Shown here: positions 10,794 through 21,686 of the stretch, in pieces
Layout: every line of letters begins with the position of its first letter
Position numbering within the stretch: position 1 is the first letter of the stretch
From: Porogramme epimiltina
Lineage: Eukaryota; Basidiomycota; Agaricomycetes; Polyporales; Polyporaceae
Direction of reading: 5' to 3'
Assembly (NCBI GenBank): GCA_900155495.1
Contig: FTLJ01000359.1
Span: forward strand, 1 to 42,392
DNA length: 42,392 nucleotides
Position numbers and translations under genes: made by a program
Notes under the pieces: generated by a model
Told to the model about the DNA's origin: nothing
Databases searched by the model: none
The model's input: the letters and a program-made list of their open reading frames with translations, nothing else

Positions 10794-13153
10794 TCAGGTC
10801 TTAACACCAAGAAACAACAACCCCCTCCGCGCCTTCTCGACCTCCTCCTCCAACGCCCGCCCATCCGCGCTCGTCCACCTCACCTCCTCCCCAGCGCCCT
10901 CTCCTTCCTCCGCTCCCTCCGCGCCCGCCACGCCCTTCCCGGACTTCAGCGCGCCCTCGAACGTAGCCTTGCGCGCGCCGAGCGCGGCCATGCGCCGCGG
11001 GTCGTCGTGGCCCGTGAAGATGACGAGCGCGGCGCGCGCGGGGAGCGCCGCGTACAGCGCGCGGAGCTGCGCGTCAAGCGCCGTGAGCGCCTCCCGGATC
11101 GCGGCGAGCGAGGGCGCGGGGGGCAGTGGGGGCGGGGCGGCGTCGTCGGTGTTCTTCGGCGTGATCCCTGAGTTTCAAAATACCACATCAGCACGCACGA
11201 AACGACAGGAAGAGGGAAGAGGAAGAGGCGCGTACATCCTCGCGCGTCCGCGAGCGCGGTCATCCTCCCAAACAGGAACGCGTGCGCGTCGAGCGCGCCG
11301 AGGAGGCCCGCGAGGACGTCCGCGTCGGACGCGCAGGGCACGCACGTGCTCGCCTTCTGGCCGTGCCACGCCGCGGGGTTGCCGTGGTCGACGACCGCGC
11401 TCGCGGCCCGTGGGCGCGCGCGCGACATGCGCTCGAAGATGCTCTCGGTGTCCACTTTGAACTCGCCGTAGCCCGGACCTACACACACAATTATCATGCT
11501 TAGCGTCGCGCGCGGTGCACTAAGAGGAAAGAGAAGCACGCACCGTTCTCGACCTTCTTGCGGAGGAGGTCGACGCACGCGCGCGCGTCCTCCTCGGGGT
11601 CGTGTCCGCCCTCGCCGCGGTTCTGGATCTCCCGCCCACACCACTTCTTCGTGAGCCACGCAAGCCCGGGCTTGAGCGGGCGCCCGCGGGGGTGGTGGAA
11701 CGCGAGCGCGGTGTCGATGCAGCGCGGGTGGCAGAGGCGGAGCGCCCCCAAGTCGCTCTCGAGCGAGTGCCCGAGGAGGACGGGCGTGGGCGCGGCGGAG
11801 AGCACGGCGAGGACGTGCGCCTGCACGGTGGCGAAGGACGCGGTTGCGCGCGCGAGCGACTCGGCGGTGATGCCGGACCAGCGCGTGAGGTAGTCGGTGA
11901 CGGGCTTGGTGGGCTTCACGAGGGTGTCGTAGACGACGACGCCGGAGGTGTAGTCGATGAGGCAGACGCGCGCGAGCTGCTTTCCGTCTTCGGTGAGGCA
12001 CTAGGAAGCGTGTTAGCAGGAAGCGTGGATGCGGCGAGGGAGAGCGAAAGGAATAGGGGCGTATGAAAAGTAGTGGAGACGCACCATCTCGCAGTCCATG
12101 GCGTATATCCGGGGCAGGGGAGACATAGGGGGCGAGAGCAGCGTCTCGTCGACGGTCTCAACCTTCGTCTCGACCCACCCCGGCGGCTTCTCGAAGACGT
12201 CGGCGAGGTAGGACGGTATTGGGTACCCGTTCTCGATCATCTGCTCGAGGGTGAGCATGTAGCGCATGGGCGACTTTTCTTGCGCCCGCTCTGCTGCGGG
12301 GCTCTCTTAGACACGGTACCCCGAGCGACAGCAGTAGGTGGACTCACACGTCAAGCGGTCCTGCAGCCGTCTCTTCTTCTCCTCGCCCGTGACGGGGCCC
12401 TGGAAGAATGTGTTGAGGACGGAGTGCATGCGGTTCTGGTCGCCGGGGGCTCGTGTTGGGCACGCATATGTGAAGGTGGAGTTGATGAAGGGGACGCCCG
12501 GGAGGGCCTTGTCAGACGCATTTTGAGTGGGGAGGGGGACTTGTAGTGGGAGATTGGGGTTCGAGGTAGCCGAGGTTGGGAGGGGCGGGAGGGAGAGGAT
12601 GTCGGGGGTGAGGCCGGGGATGAGGAGCACGATGACTTTGTTTATGGAGCGAGGGTTCTGGGAACGGGTTGAGGAAGCGCATTGAGAGAGAAGGAAACCC
12701 AGGCTTACCTCGACTCTCACCCAGCTGGGTGGTGGGGCATCCGCTGCGAGGTGAAGGACGAGGTCTCGGATATCCTGCGGGGAAAACGTTGGAAAGAATA
12801 CAAGCATCCAGGATGACAGCAGCGTACGTTTATGCCAACCGCATCACGACGCCTTAGAATCTCCGTCTTCGCATACATGAACTTGGGAGGGTTCGCCTGG
12901 GACATGGTGGCCGAACTGAGCCCCCCGCGAGAGGTAGAGTGAGAAAAGGAAACAAACGCACGTCGTGCTTGGTGTCGACCTTTTTCTGTTTCTTGGACTT
13001 GCGCCGCTCCACCTTCTGCCAACCCTCCCCCTGAATCTCGTCCTGCGCTTGTGTCTCGCTATTATCGTCCACCTTTACCCTCTTGCTGGCATGTGATGAC
13101 TCGGTGTGCTCCGGCGAGGGAGGCGAGATCATTTGGCGCTTCATGGCAGGCAT
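10794..13153 (-). CDS. REX1: REX1-type RNA 3'-5' exonuclease (DEDDh)
   Basis: Eight exons on the minus strand (13153-12962, 12896-12828, 12774-12709, 12657-12348, 12293-12085, 12000-11544, 11478-11236, 11167-10794) sum to 639 residues, every phase closing. The N-terminus has a bipartite basic region (RRKSKKQKK) suited to nuclear import. The exonuclease domain shows DCEM, LVKPTKPVTDYLTRWSGIT, GHSLESDL and the final HDPEEDARAC, which supply the D-E-D-D-H residues binding two metal ions. Yeast Rex1 trims the 3' ends of 5S rRNA, tRNA and other precursors in the nucleus; the YLTRxSGIT and HDxxEDARAC words match it best. The C-terminal part after the domain is Ala/Glu/Gly-rich and variable. It is read opposite the amylase gene from a shared upstream region. 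Confidence 0.9.
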
Positions 13154-13892
13154 TCGGGATCACCGCGTCGGGTGAAACGCGCGCTTCGTCTAGCTGTGGG
13201 AAAGAGCGGAAGGTGAATAGCGAGATGGATGGAGAGCCTAGGATGTGGAGAGCAAGTGCAGAGAGGAAGAGGACGAAAGGTGCGGGGTTGCTACAGGCGG
13301 CTCACTGGGCTGGAGGACGAGCAGAATTTCCCGGAGCGCCGGCGCGGGCAAAACGAATTTCCAAGTGGGCTGGGCTGGATCTGAGATCGAGGCGTCGAAA
13401 CGCCCTTCGGGAACGCCGTCATCGTCCAGGTTTGTCCTCGACGCCCACCGCGAGCGCACATGTCGCGCAAAAGGTCGACCGCCTCCCGCCGGCGACGGTC
13501 CGAGAGGCCTCCCTGCAAGCAGCCCTCGGGTGCCTTCGAAGCCAAGGCGTACTGCCCAGATCAGGGCATCCGATTGCCATATGCAGCACGTACCTCGACC
13601 GTCACGGTGAACGACCGCCGAAGACTTGGCCGAACGCGACTCACTCCACCTCGGCGCGTGCCATATAAAACACCTCGGCTTACATCGCCATGGCCTCCTT
13701 TCCCCCTCCCCTTCACCTTCCTCCTTCTCTGGCCGTCTGCCCGCGACGTGCCCGTTGCTGTCTTTGTCCTTCCCCACCAGGCGAAACATCACGACAGCTC
13801 GACATACGACATATTCGACGTGCCCCCATCCACATAGCCGTCACCGACACTCTTTTATTAACTTTTGAGAACCCATTTGGGGTCCTCCAGTC
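13154..13892. other. Divergent promoter region of REX1 and alpha-amylase
   Basis: This 0.74-kb GC-rich stretch separates two divergent starts. The part close to 13893 is pyrimidine-rich, as in strongly transcribed fungal genes. Long overlapping frames here are a side effect of the high GC content. Confidence 0.55.
13664..13670 (+). promoter_or_regulatory. TATA box of the alpha-amylase gene
   Basis: A tataaaa word sits 223-229 bases upstream of the amylase start codon and is followed by a C/T-rich tract, consistent with a leader of roughly 190 bases. Confidence 0.55.
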
Positions 13893-15847
13893 ATGCTCCG
13901 CCTTCTCTCCACCGCCCTACTCGCCTCCTCCGCGTTCGCTGCGACCGCGGAGCAGTGGCAGAACAGAACAATCTACCAGGTATGTCTTCTTGGACATAGC
14001 ACTCCTTCATGTGCTGAGACGTTCTCTGTCAAGCTCGTGACGGACCGCTTTGCCGTTGATGGCGACACAGGTCCTTCCTGCGATACGTCCAAGAGGCAAT
14101 ACTGCGGAGGTTCATGGAAGGGCGTAATCTCCAAGCTCGACTACATCCAGAACATGGGCTTCGACGCCATTTGGATCTCTCCTATCGTTACCAACATCGA
14201 AGGGGATACTTCGTCTGGCCAGGCATACCACGGGTGAGCACATATGTCGTTATTCCATTCCGACGTCTGCCAACAACTGCGCTCCAAAAGGTACTGGTCC
14301 CAGGATATCAACACCGTCAACTCCCACTATGGCTCCGCCGACGACCTCAAGTCGCTCAGCACGGCCCTTCATGACCGCGGCATGTACCTCATGATCGATG
14401 TCGTCGTCAACCACATGGTCAACGCCGCCGACCCTCCGGATTTCTCCAAGTTCACGCCGTTCAACGCCCAGTCCGACTTCCATCCCGAGTGCTTCGTCAC
14501 GGACTACAATAACCAGACGAACGTCGAGCAGTGCTGGCTTGGCGACAGCTCCCTCCCACTCGTCGATCTCAACACTGAGGACGATTCGATCGTGAGCACG
14601 ATGAACTCGTGGGTCCAGAAGCTTGTCAGCGACTACAGCGCGGACGGCATCCGGATCGACACTGTCAAACACGTCCGGAAGGACTTCTGGCCGGACTTTG
14701 CCAAGTCGTCGGGCGTGTTCACCATCGGAGAGGTCTTGCACAATGAGACCAGCTACGTCGCCCCGTACACACGTAGGCTGTCTTTGTGTTCTCGCTAGGG
14801 CTATGGTTGATTTCGTTCACAGAGGTCATTGATGGCGTCCTCGACTACCCGATGTGGTTCCCTCTCGTCTCCTCATTCCAAACGAAGAACGGCAACTTGT
14901 CTCTCCTCGCAGAGACCTTTGCAACATCTCAGTCATCATACAAGAACGGCCAGAAGTTCTCCGGCTCGTTCTTGGAGAACCACGACCAGCCTCGCTTCCA
15001 GTCCCTCACCCAGGACCAGGCGGTACGCCCTGCTCTCGTATTGTGCGCATACAGTCGCTAATGTTGTTCCCTCTAGCTCGTCAAGAATGCGATGACCTGG
15101 CCATTCGTGCAGGACGCAATCCCCATCCTGTACTACGGCCAGGAGCAGGCATACGCCGGCGGCCCCGACCCTTCCAACCGTGAAGCGTGAGTATCGCATC
15201 TCGCCACGTTGTTCGGCGACTAACCTTCTCCTGTAGGCTGTGGCTCTCTGGTTACTATGAGGACAAGGACCTCGTAAACCATGTCAAGGCGCTCAACGGC
15301 GCTCGCAAAGCTGCCATCGCCGCGAACAGCGACTTCCTGAACACAGGGGTCAGTGCCCGCCCATCTCTCCAACGCCCCGTCCGCGGCTGACGCTTCCTAT
15401 CACTCACAGGCTAAGACATACGCCGTCACTCCGAGCACCCTCGCAGTCTCCAAGCCCCCTCTCCTCGCGCTCCTCACCAACACCGGCGCCAACGGGTCCG
15501 CCGCGTCCTGGTCGGTCCCCTCCGCGGGGTACACAGCAAACGAGGCGCTCGTCGACGTCCTCACATGCAACACGATGACCGCGGACGGCTCGGGTGGCGT
15601 GTCCGCGCAGAGCGCGGGCGGGATGCCGCAGGTGCTCGTGCCCGCATCCGCGCTCACGAAGGGCGGCGCGGTGTGCGGCGCGGTCGCGACGGGCAGCGGG
15701 AGCGCGACGGCGCAGAGCGGGAACGGGAGCAGCGGGGGCACGTCGGGCGCGAGGGGCAGTGGGATGGGCGTCGCGGACGCGGTGTCGTTTGCGGTGGCGG
15801 TGGCGGTGGTGCTCGTGGCGAGCCAGTCGAGCTTGCTTGTGGGCTGA
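13893..15847 (+). CDS. Secreted, probably GPI-anchored alpha-amylase (GH13)
   Basis: Seven exons (13893-13979, 14034-14233, 14291-14772, 14823-15022, 15077-15186, 15237-15348, 15410-15847) give 542 residues. Residues 1-18 are a signal peptide. Conserved GH13 regions are all present: region I DVVVNH, region II GIRIDTVKH (nucleophile Asp), region III GEVL (acid/base Glu) and region IV ENHDQPRF (Asp). The opening IYQLVTDRFA and the GSWKGVISKLDYIQ block match fungal extracellular alpha-amylases that cut alpha-1,4 bonds of starch or glycogen. The C-terminus is a Ser/Gly-rich linker followed by a hydrophobic end (from about GVADAVSF), typical of a GPI-anchor signal, so the enzyme may stay at the cell wall and could act on wall alpha-glucan rather than food starch. 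No starch-binding domain is seen. All exon phases close. Confidence 0.92.
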
Positions 15848-16223
15848 AGGCGCTCTCTCGGCCCTGCGGTGCGGATGGAGGGCGGTGGATGGCTAGACGG
15901 ACGCTATTGGCGCTGTTGATCGAGATCGCTTGAAGGACCTTTATTGGCGGTAAAGGCCACACATATGCATCACTAATCTCATCCCTACTTCGCGCGCGGC
16001 GCTCTACTATTGGACTACAGAGTAGCGTACCCGACGACGCGGCTTGGCTCATACTAGACTTTAGACATGTCGTAATGTACTCGCACCAGCCTGGACTGCC
16101 TTCCACTGCATAGAATAAACAGCGGCGCTACGCTAGCAGGAAGTGGAAGCGCGTCTCCTGCCACGCCGAGACCGCCTGCCCATCAGGCGGTCAAACGTTT
16201 ACAGAAGAAGAGTTTCGTCAGCT
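15848..16223. other. Convergent 3' region of amylase and F-box genes
   Basis: The stretch lies between two gene ends facing each other. It may hold one more small 3' exon of the F-box gene, since the last donor of that gene is ambiguous. Nothing else is seen. Confidence 0.45.
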
Positions 16224-17909
16224 TCACGTATCTCTAAGGGAGACTATAAGACTCACAGCGAGCGCGAGCACGTCGCCCACGAAGAACACAGCCCACCCTT
16301 CGCACTTGTCCCGCATGTCCACATCGAACACGCGCTGCGCGATCCTCAGACCGCCCGCGCGCCCGCGCTTCCCTAGCAGCGCGCCGTTTGGAATGGAGGG
16401 AGGGGCGCTCGCTGCGGGCACACTAGTGAGAATGAGTGCGTCGAGCGCGCGCCCGTCTGTCCTCGGGAAGCCGAGCACCGCGCGCGCGCCGGAGGCGGCG
16501 AGGAGCGCGGGGCGGCGCGCGAGGGGCAGGCAATGCGCGTGGGGGCCCCAGGACGCCCACGGGACGCGCGCGCCGGGCGGGGCGTGCGCGCGTGTGCGCG
16601 CGAGGTGGGCAGCAGACAGGAGGGTTGAGGCCGGGACGAGCAGGAGGTGCGCCGCTGCTTCAGGGTCCAGGTCTGGGTCTGGTTCCGCATGTGTGGCGGT
16701 GGCGGTGGTGGTTGTGGGGGCGAATACGGCTGCGACGAGCGTGCGCGCGGGGTCGGGGTCGGGCGAGAATGGGCTAGGGGGCTCATGGTGCGGGGCGTGG
16801 TGCTGGGCGGCGAAGTGGGTGAGGGTAGAGGGGCGCGAAATGGCGCGCGGGAGGTCGAGCGTGCAGATGGGCTGTGCTCGAGGGCTTGATGGGGTTGTGG
16901 GGCGCTCGAGGGAGTAAATGCGTAGGTGGACGGATGACGCGAGGAGGATGTAGTGCGCGTCGAGGATGAAGAAGTGGGCGTTTTGGGAGGGGTCTGTGTG
17001 GTGCTAAGCCCGAATGATAATCAGCAAGCGGCGCGGGGTGGGGAGTAGATTGAGTTACCCAGAGAAGTTCGCCCGTCTGCCAGTTGAAAACGTGGATTTC
17101 CGTGCCACCTGCGTGGTGCACTTTCCATCCCAGGAGCGCCGCATATACCTGAGGGCCGGAGGTATACCCGAAAGAAGACGTGACCGCAGAGCCAGCGAGG
17201 ATAGGAATGTGGGCGAGGGGATGGGGTCCCCCGTCCCCCGAAATAGACAGGAGGTGAGCTTCCTGTAGCCTGTGAACGGGCATATAGATCATGAATATTA
17301 CTTCATTCGTCGTGGAGGTAAATGCTCACCCTGCTTGATTGACGCGCACTACACCTACGAGGTCCTGCGCGACGTCCGCCACGCACTGGCATGATACCTC
17401 ACCAACGAACGCCGGGGGATGTTCCACTACCAATGTTCTCTGAGGCACGCCTCTGCTCGGCGCCGGAGGCCTGAAAAGCTTCAACACCCCATTGGCCATG
17501 TGCGGGAGCACCCCACCAGCGGGGGGCCACCAAGATGCACAAGCACCGCTTCTCCTGGGATCACAGTCCTGAGTAAGGCAGATAGCGAGGCCCCCGCGCG
17601 TCCAAGCGTCGTCATATGAGCGAAGGCGGCGCAGGCGCTCGATGACGGGGAGGGGCGTGCTGCCGTCGACCATCCCCGCTGCGGCAAGCTCGAGCTTGTA
17701 CTGGAGCGAGACGGTTTCGAAGACTAAGCGATTAAGCTTTTGGCACACCTGGGACGCGCGAATGAGGGGAGTTAGAGGAGGGACTGAGGAGCCAGACCCA
17801 CTAGTGCACAAGTGAGGATGTTCTGGGCGTCGAGTTCATGCAGAATTCGAATGTCGAGCTCTTCTGGGAGGGTGGACAGTCGAGGTGTCATCATAGTGGA
17901 GACAGCCAT
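16224..17909 (-). CDS. F-box protein
   Basis: Four exons on the minus strand (17909-17802, 17748-17330, 17269-17059, 17003-16224) join in phase. The F-box is at the very N-terminus: LSTLPEELDIRILHELDA, then ILTCAL across the first intron to VCQKLNRLVFE. F-box proteins recruit targets to SCF ubiquitin ligases through Skp1. The rest (about 460 residues) has strand-like segments (for example YAALLGWKVHH and EIHVFNWQTGELLW), which fits the beta-propeller-like C-terminal part seen in many basidiomycete F-box proteins, but I recognise no named repeat. Exon 4 contains long Ala/Pro/Arg/His-rich stretches. The C-terminus is uncertain: translation stops at 16224 if a gtgagt donor just upstream is not used; otherwise a short further exon follows. 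The target is unknown. Confidence 0.75.
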
Positions 17910-19276
17910 AGCTCTGAAAATCCCTGATGTGAGGTGGAGATCGCTGTGAGAGGAGATGAACCAAGGAGGGCACACCACGCGCATGTTTGCCGTTCCCCGC
18001 CAAGCGTACATCGTGACCGAACACCCTCAGCAGCTTACAAAGTCGGGCGCGCAGACGAACACAATCTTTTACATAAAGTCCATGCCCGTCGTACCGTTTC
18101 CTACATCCCAGCTCGGCGTGAAGCGCAAAAGAGGTAATTGGCTAATAATAGATAATGAATCAGCCAAGGCCGGAGAAAAGGTATCTACGAGGGAGAAGCG
18201 CACCTGCCCTTGTGGAGAGAACGCATCCAAAACAATATCTGGAGCGGGATAAGCTCTCTACGTGTCTTCTTCGGCTTGGAGTGAAAGAAAATACGTCGAT
18301 ATAGTAGGCGAAGGTCGTAGATAGTGCTTTTCTGGGACTAGCACATAGCATGCACCGGTGATATGCCAGGGACATTCCAGTGCTACGTGGCTGTCCGAAG
18401 TGTGGGGAAGACGTTTACACCCAGGATGTTGACGGGGAAGTGTCGGCACACTAGCAGGAGCCCCTGAGATCAGCTGAAGTGACCATGTAGCTAGATGACT
18501 CAACTTCACAAGAACGCACGATCGACGCGAGGCTGCAGGTGAAAGAGACTCGTTAGGAGGGCTTGCATATAGCATAGGTATGTCCCGCATGACTATGGCC
18601 TTAGTGGTGCGGAATTTAGGCAGAAAGCGAGCGAGCGCGACCTTTCTCATAGGATAAATTCGACTATCAAGAGATATGAGCCCGCCGCCTTTGGTTGAGG
18701 GTGAGTGTAGTATGGGAAGCCAAATTGGACGTCGAGGCGCACGAGGCCCTCCGAGCAAATATAAACAAACAATGCCAGCCACAGGACACAGGCGCTAGCG
18801 TGCTGGCAACAGGCCTGAACCTCATCTTCCTACTCCGGCGATTCCAGAACGCGGATTTTATAGGCGGGCCTCGACAAGACAACATTAGACGTCGCCACAA
18901 ATCTCAGTCCTCACCCCTTCAGGCTCATACGGATCATTGCGCGTGCGTGGGCTCGGCTCACTATCGGGCACTGGGCCTGAGCGTTGAGTCAGACGTTGCT
19001 AAACCGTTCAACGTTCACAGGCTGCACTCGCTCACTGTATACCTAAAAAGCGGGCCGTCTAGTAGTTACAGCGACGACAGTAGTCGGTATATTAAGCAGT
19101 TGAGCAACGATGTGGTAAAGTGAAAGTCAAAAAGAGTGGTACGTGTGATCAGTGTGAATGTATGAGATTGTCCATGCCCGAGTCAACGGGGAGGAGTGGC
19201 ATAGCGCGATAACATCAACGAGTCGACGAGAGCGAAACGCGAAAGCAGTGTATGGTATACTCATCCGATTCTCGGT
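17910..19276. other. Intergenic, no gene recognised
   Basis: The start of the F-box gene and the end of the SKN1-type gene border this 1.4 kb. Two moderately long frames exist (minus 18258-18782, 174 codons; plus 18695-19123, 142 codons). They overlap on opposite strands, and neither has a domain, signal or intron pattern I recognise. One might be real, but I cannot support it. Confidence 0.4.
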
Positions 19277-21686
19277 TCAGCATTGCCCAAGGAAGCTATT
19301 CTTGGGCATCGGCTGGTTGTAGCTCGAGTCCCCGTCCGACCACGTCGTGAGGTTCGGGTTCGTGTAAGCCCTCGATGTACCTGAAGTGAACGTCAGAAGT
19401 CTCATCGGGCTACGGCCACACGAGATGAACGTACTCGTTGATGTATGCGGCCGTGGGGAAGTCCTCGGGATCGCAACCGACGTTGATGTGGTCAGGGTCC
19501 TGATAAACGCGGACGTAGTCGACCTTCATGACCGTCGGGAAGGTGATGTGCTCGAGGTCTACAAACCCGAAGTTGTACGACATTCCTAGATTGACGATAA
19601 GGTACTGGCCACAATGCTCCACATGAGAAACGGATAACGAAACAACCATGTCAAGGGTCCCGACGCACCATGGGCTCCTGGGGAATCGAACGCGGACCTA
19701 TCTCGACATCTGGATCGGCAGCGAGGCCATCCTGCCTGATCGTCCAAGCTATCTTGTCGTCCGTGATCCAAGAGAGGTACTGGAGTCACATTAGCGAGCG
19801 GCACATTCAACCATTGCGTTGTGAGTACTTACCGCGTCGTCGAAGCCTGGCTTATACTGTATCCCGTAAACGGAGTATTGGTTGCCGGTGAGCTCATACG
19901 CTTCCTGGTCTGTGTACATTCGCCAGCAGCGTCTGGTCAGCAGAGGATAGGGTAGGTGAGAGTGGAATTGGGGTACGCACTGGTCTGTGTAATCGCGGAG
20001 GCGGCCTGCTGGTATACGCCACCGACGTAAGTATTCTCCTTGGTGATGGACGCGTTTCCTATGATCAGATTGTCGGGTGTGTCAAACCAGGTATAATGAT
20101 CATTGAACGGCTGCGCAGTCGTGACGTGAGCTTCAGTACCGCCGTTATAAGAGTCACTACTCACGGCCAGCTGCAATGTCTGCGATATTTGTCCAGTCAG
20201 AGGGTCTCCGTCTTGGAAGGAAGCGATCTTCACAATGGTGATCAGTACAGGGCTAGTAGTAGAGCGTCAACGGAAACACACCAGCGCTTCGAAGATATCG
20301 ATTTCAGGCGCAGAGCGTCCGACGTACGTCCCGTCCGCGTGAACAGGACCAGGGTGGGATTCGCCGGGACAAGTGCACCGCGAGAGTCGCTGGCCAACCA
20401 TGAAGGACAGGGGTCCGTCGCCGGCACCCGTGTTTGTCGCCGCGACTGGAAGACCTTCACGTGTCTGGTTGTTTGTGGTCCCCACATCGCATGAGTCGTA
20501 GGTGTATGGCCACTACAGTGTACGAAAACGCATGAACACGGAGGAGGGAGAGAGAACGAAGGATAGGACGTACCATGCCGTCGAGGCTTGCGCCATACCC
20601 CACCCGCCCAAGGTTCCCCATCGCCCAGATCGCGGGCCACAGGCCGAGTATGTTATTCGAGCCAGGGAGAACGATGGACGCGACGACGATCCCGCCCGTG
20701 AAGCAGAACTTGTTCCACGACGATATCATCCCGCCCGTGTAGTTCCTGTCGTGCTCCGGCTCCGCGCTCAGCGTGATCTCCAGCGAGCCGTTCCGCGTCG
20801 TGATCGCCCGCGGGTCGTACCACTCGATGTTGTTCGTCTGCCAGTAGTGGAGGTCGACGGCCTCCCAGTACGGGTCGTCTCCGGGGTAGAAGGAGCGGCC
20901 GTCGGTGTTGAACTCGTCGCTGAAGACGAGCTGCCACTGGTTTCCGTCGTGGAAGTCGGCGATAGTGCGCGCATCCTGGGGGGTGTCGGGGTCGATGAGG
21001 CCCCAGCCGCCAGGGATGTTTGGTAGCTGGCCCGAGGCGTTGATGCCACCAAGGCCGAAGCCGCCCTGGTTGGATTGCGTCTCGTGTTGAAGATACGTAA
21101 CCACGGGAAACCCGACGCTGCGCTCGAGTCAGCGGGAGCTGGTAGGGGGACGAGCTTGGAGACGACTGACAAGAGAGCAATGATTCCAGCGCATAACAAG
21201 ACTATACACCCGATGTTGGAGAGTCCTCGCGCGGTGAATATGTGGCCGCTGCTATCCGCCCCACGGTCTCGCCGCGGGTGAGGATTGTGAAGGTAGTCGT
21301 CTTCTTCTGGCTGGCCGATGTAAAGAGCTGAACCCCAGGACGATGGATCTGGAGACAGTGAGTACTAGTGGGGGAGTCAGGGCATGGTCGTCAGTCGTTA
21401 GGATTATTGCGCGGTGGAGTCCGGTCGAGCGCACCTTTTGAGAAAGCGAAAGTGGCATCCCAGTGGAGTCGATATGCTCAGGGGCATGCTGGGCGGTGAT
21501 AGAATAGGGAAAGAATCGACAGATGGTCACTGGACGGAAAACCAGAGAGTGACAACGGCGAAGACTCACCACAGATGGACCGCCTTGCAAGCCGCGACGA
21601 GGCCGGGGATTCCCTGCTTGCTTAGCATAAAGAAGGCTCGTCGTCACAGAGGGGAAGTCTCTATCAACTGGGGTACGGGAGGCCAT
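19277..21686 (-). CDS. SKN1/KRE6-type beta-glucan synthesis protein (GH16 fold)
   Basis: Ten exons on the minus strand (21686-21570, 21488-21435, 21364-21171, 21117-20574, 20512-20282, 20227-19981, 19909-19833, 19779-19669, 19604-19420, 19370-19277) close in phase to 617 residues. A cytosolic N-terminus (about 95 residues, ending in the acidic-basic PEEDDYLHNPHPRRDR block) precedes a membrane helix (GLSNIGCIVLLCAGIIALF). The lumenal GH16-like domain shows FSDEFNTDGRSFYPGDDP, HYWQTNNIEWYDP, SWNKFCFTGG and LGLWPAIWAMGNLGR, and the catalytic-type block APEIDIFEA with both glutamates kept. It ends with PKNSFLGQC. This is the type II membrane layout of Kre6/Skn1, needed for cell-wall beta-1,6-glucan formation in the secretory pathway. 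The last intron (ending at 19371) was chosen to restore the conserved AYTNPNLTTW tail. The N-terminal two exons are the least certain. Confidence 0.9.

Noticed and set aside
10946..12001. 351-codon minus frame rich in Arg/Pro/His
   Set aside because: It crosses the exons and introns of the REX1 gene in another frame; length is caused by high GC, and composition is not protein-like.
15654..16106. 150-codon minus frame over the amylase 3' end
   Set aside because: It overlaps the amylase's last exon antisense, is Arg/Pro/Ser-rich and has no domain; the amylase frame explains the sequence.
18258..18782. 174-codon minus frame between the F-box and SKN1-type genes
   Set aside because: It has no domain or signal, and a plus frame of similar length overlaps it. 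It could be real but cannot be supported.
20653..21180. 175-codon minus frame within the SKN1-type gene
   Set aside because: It is a shifted-frame shadow of exons 3-4, which carry the recognisable GH16 motifs.
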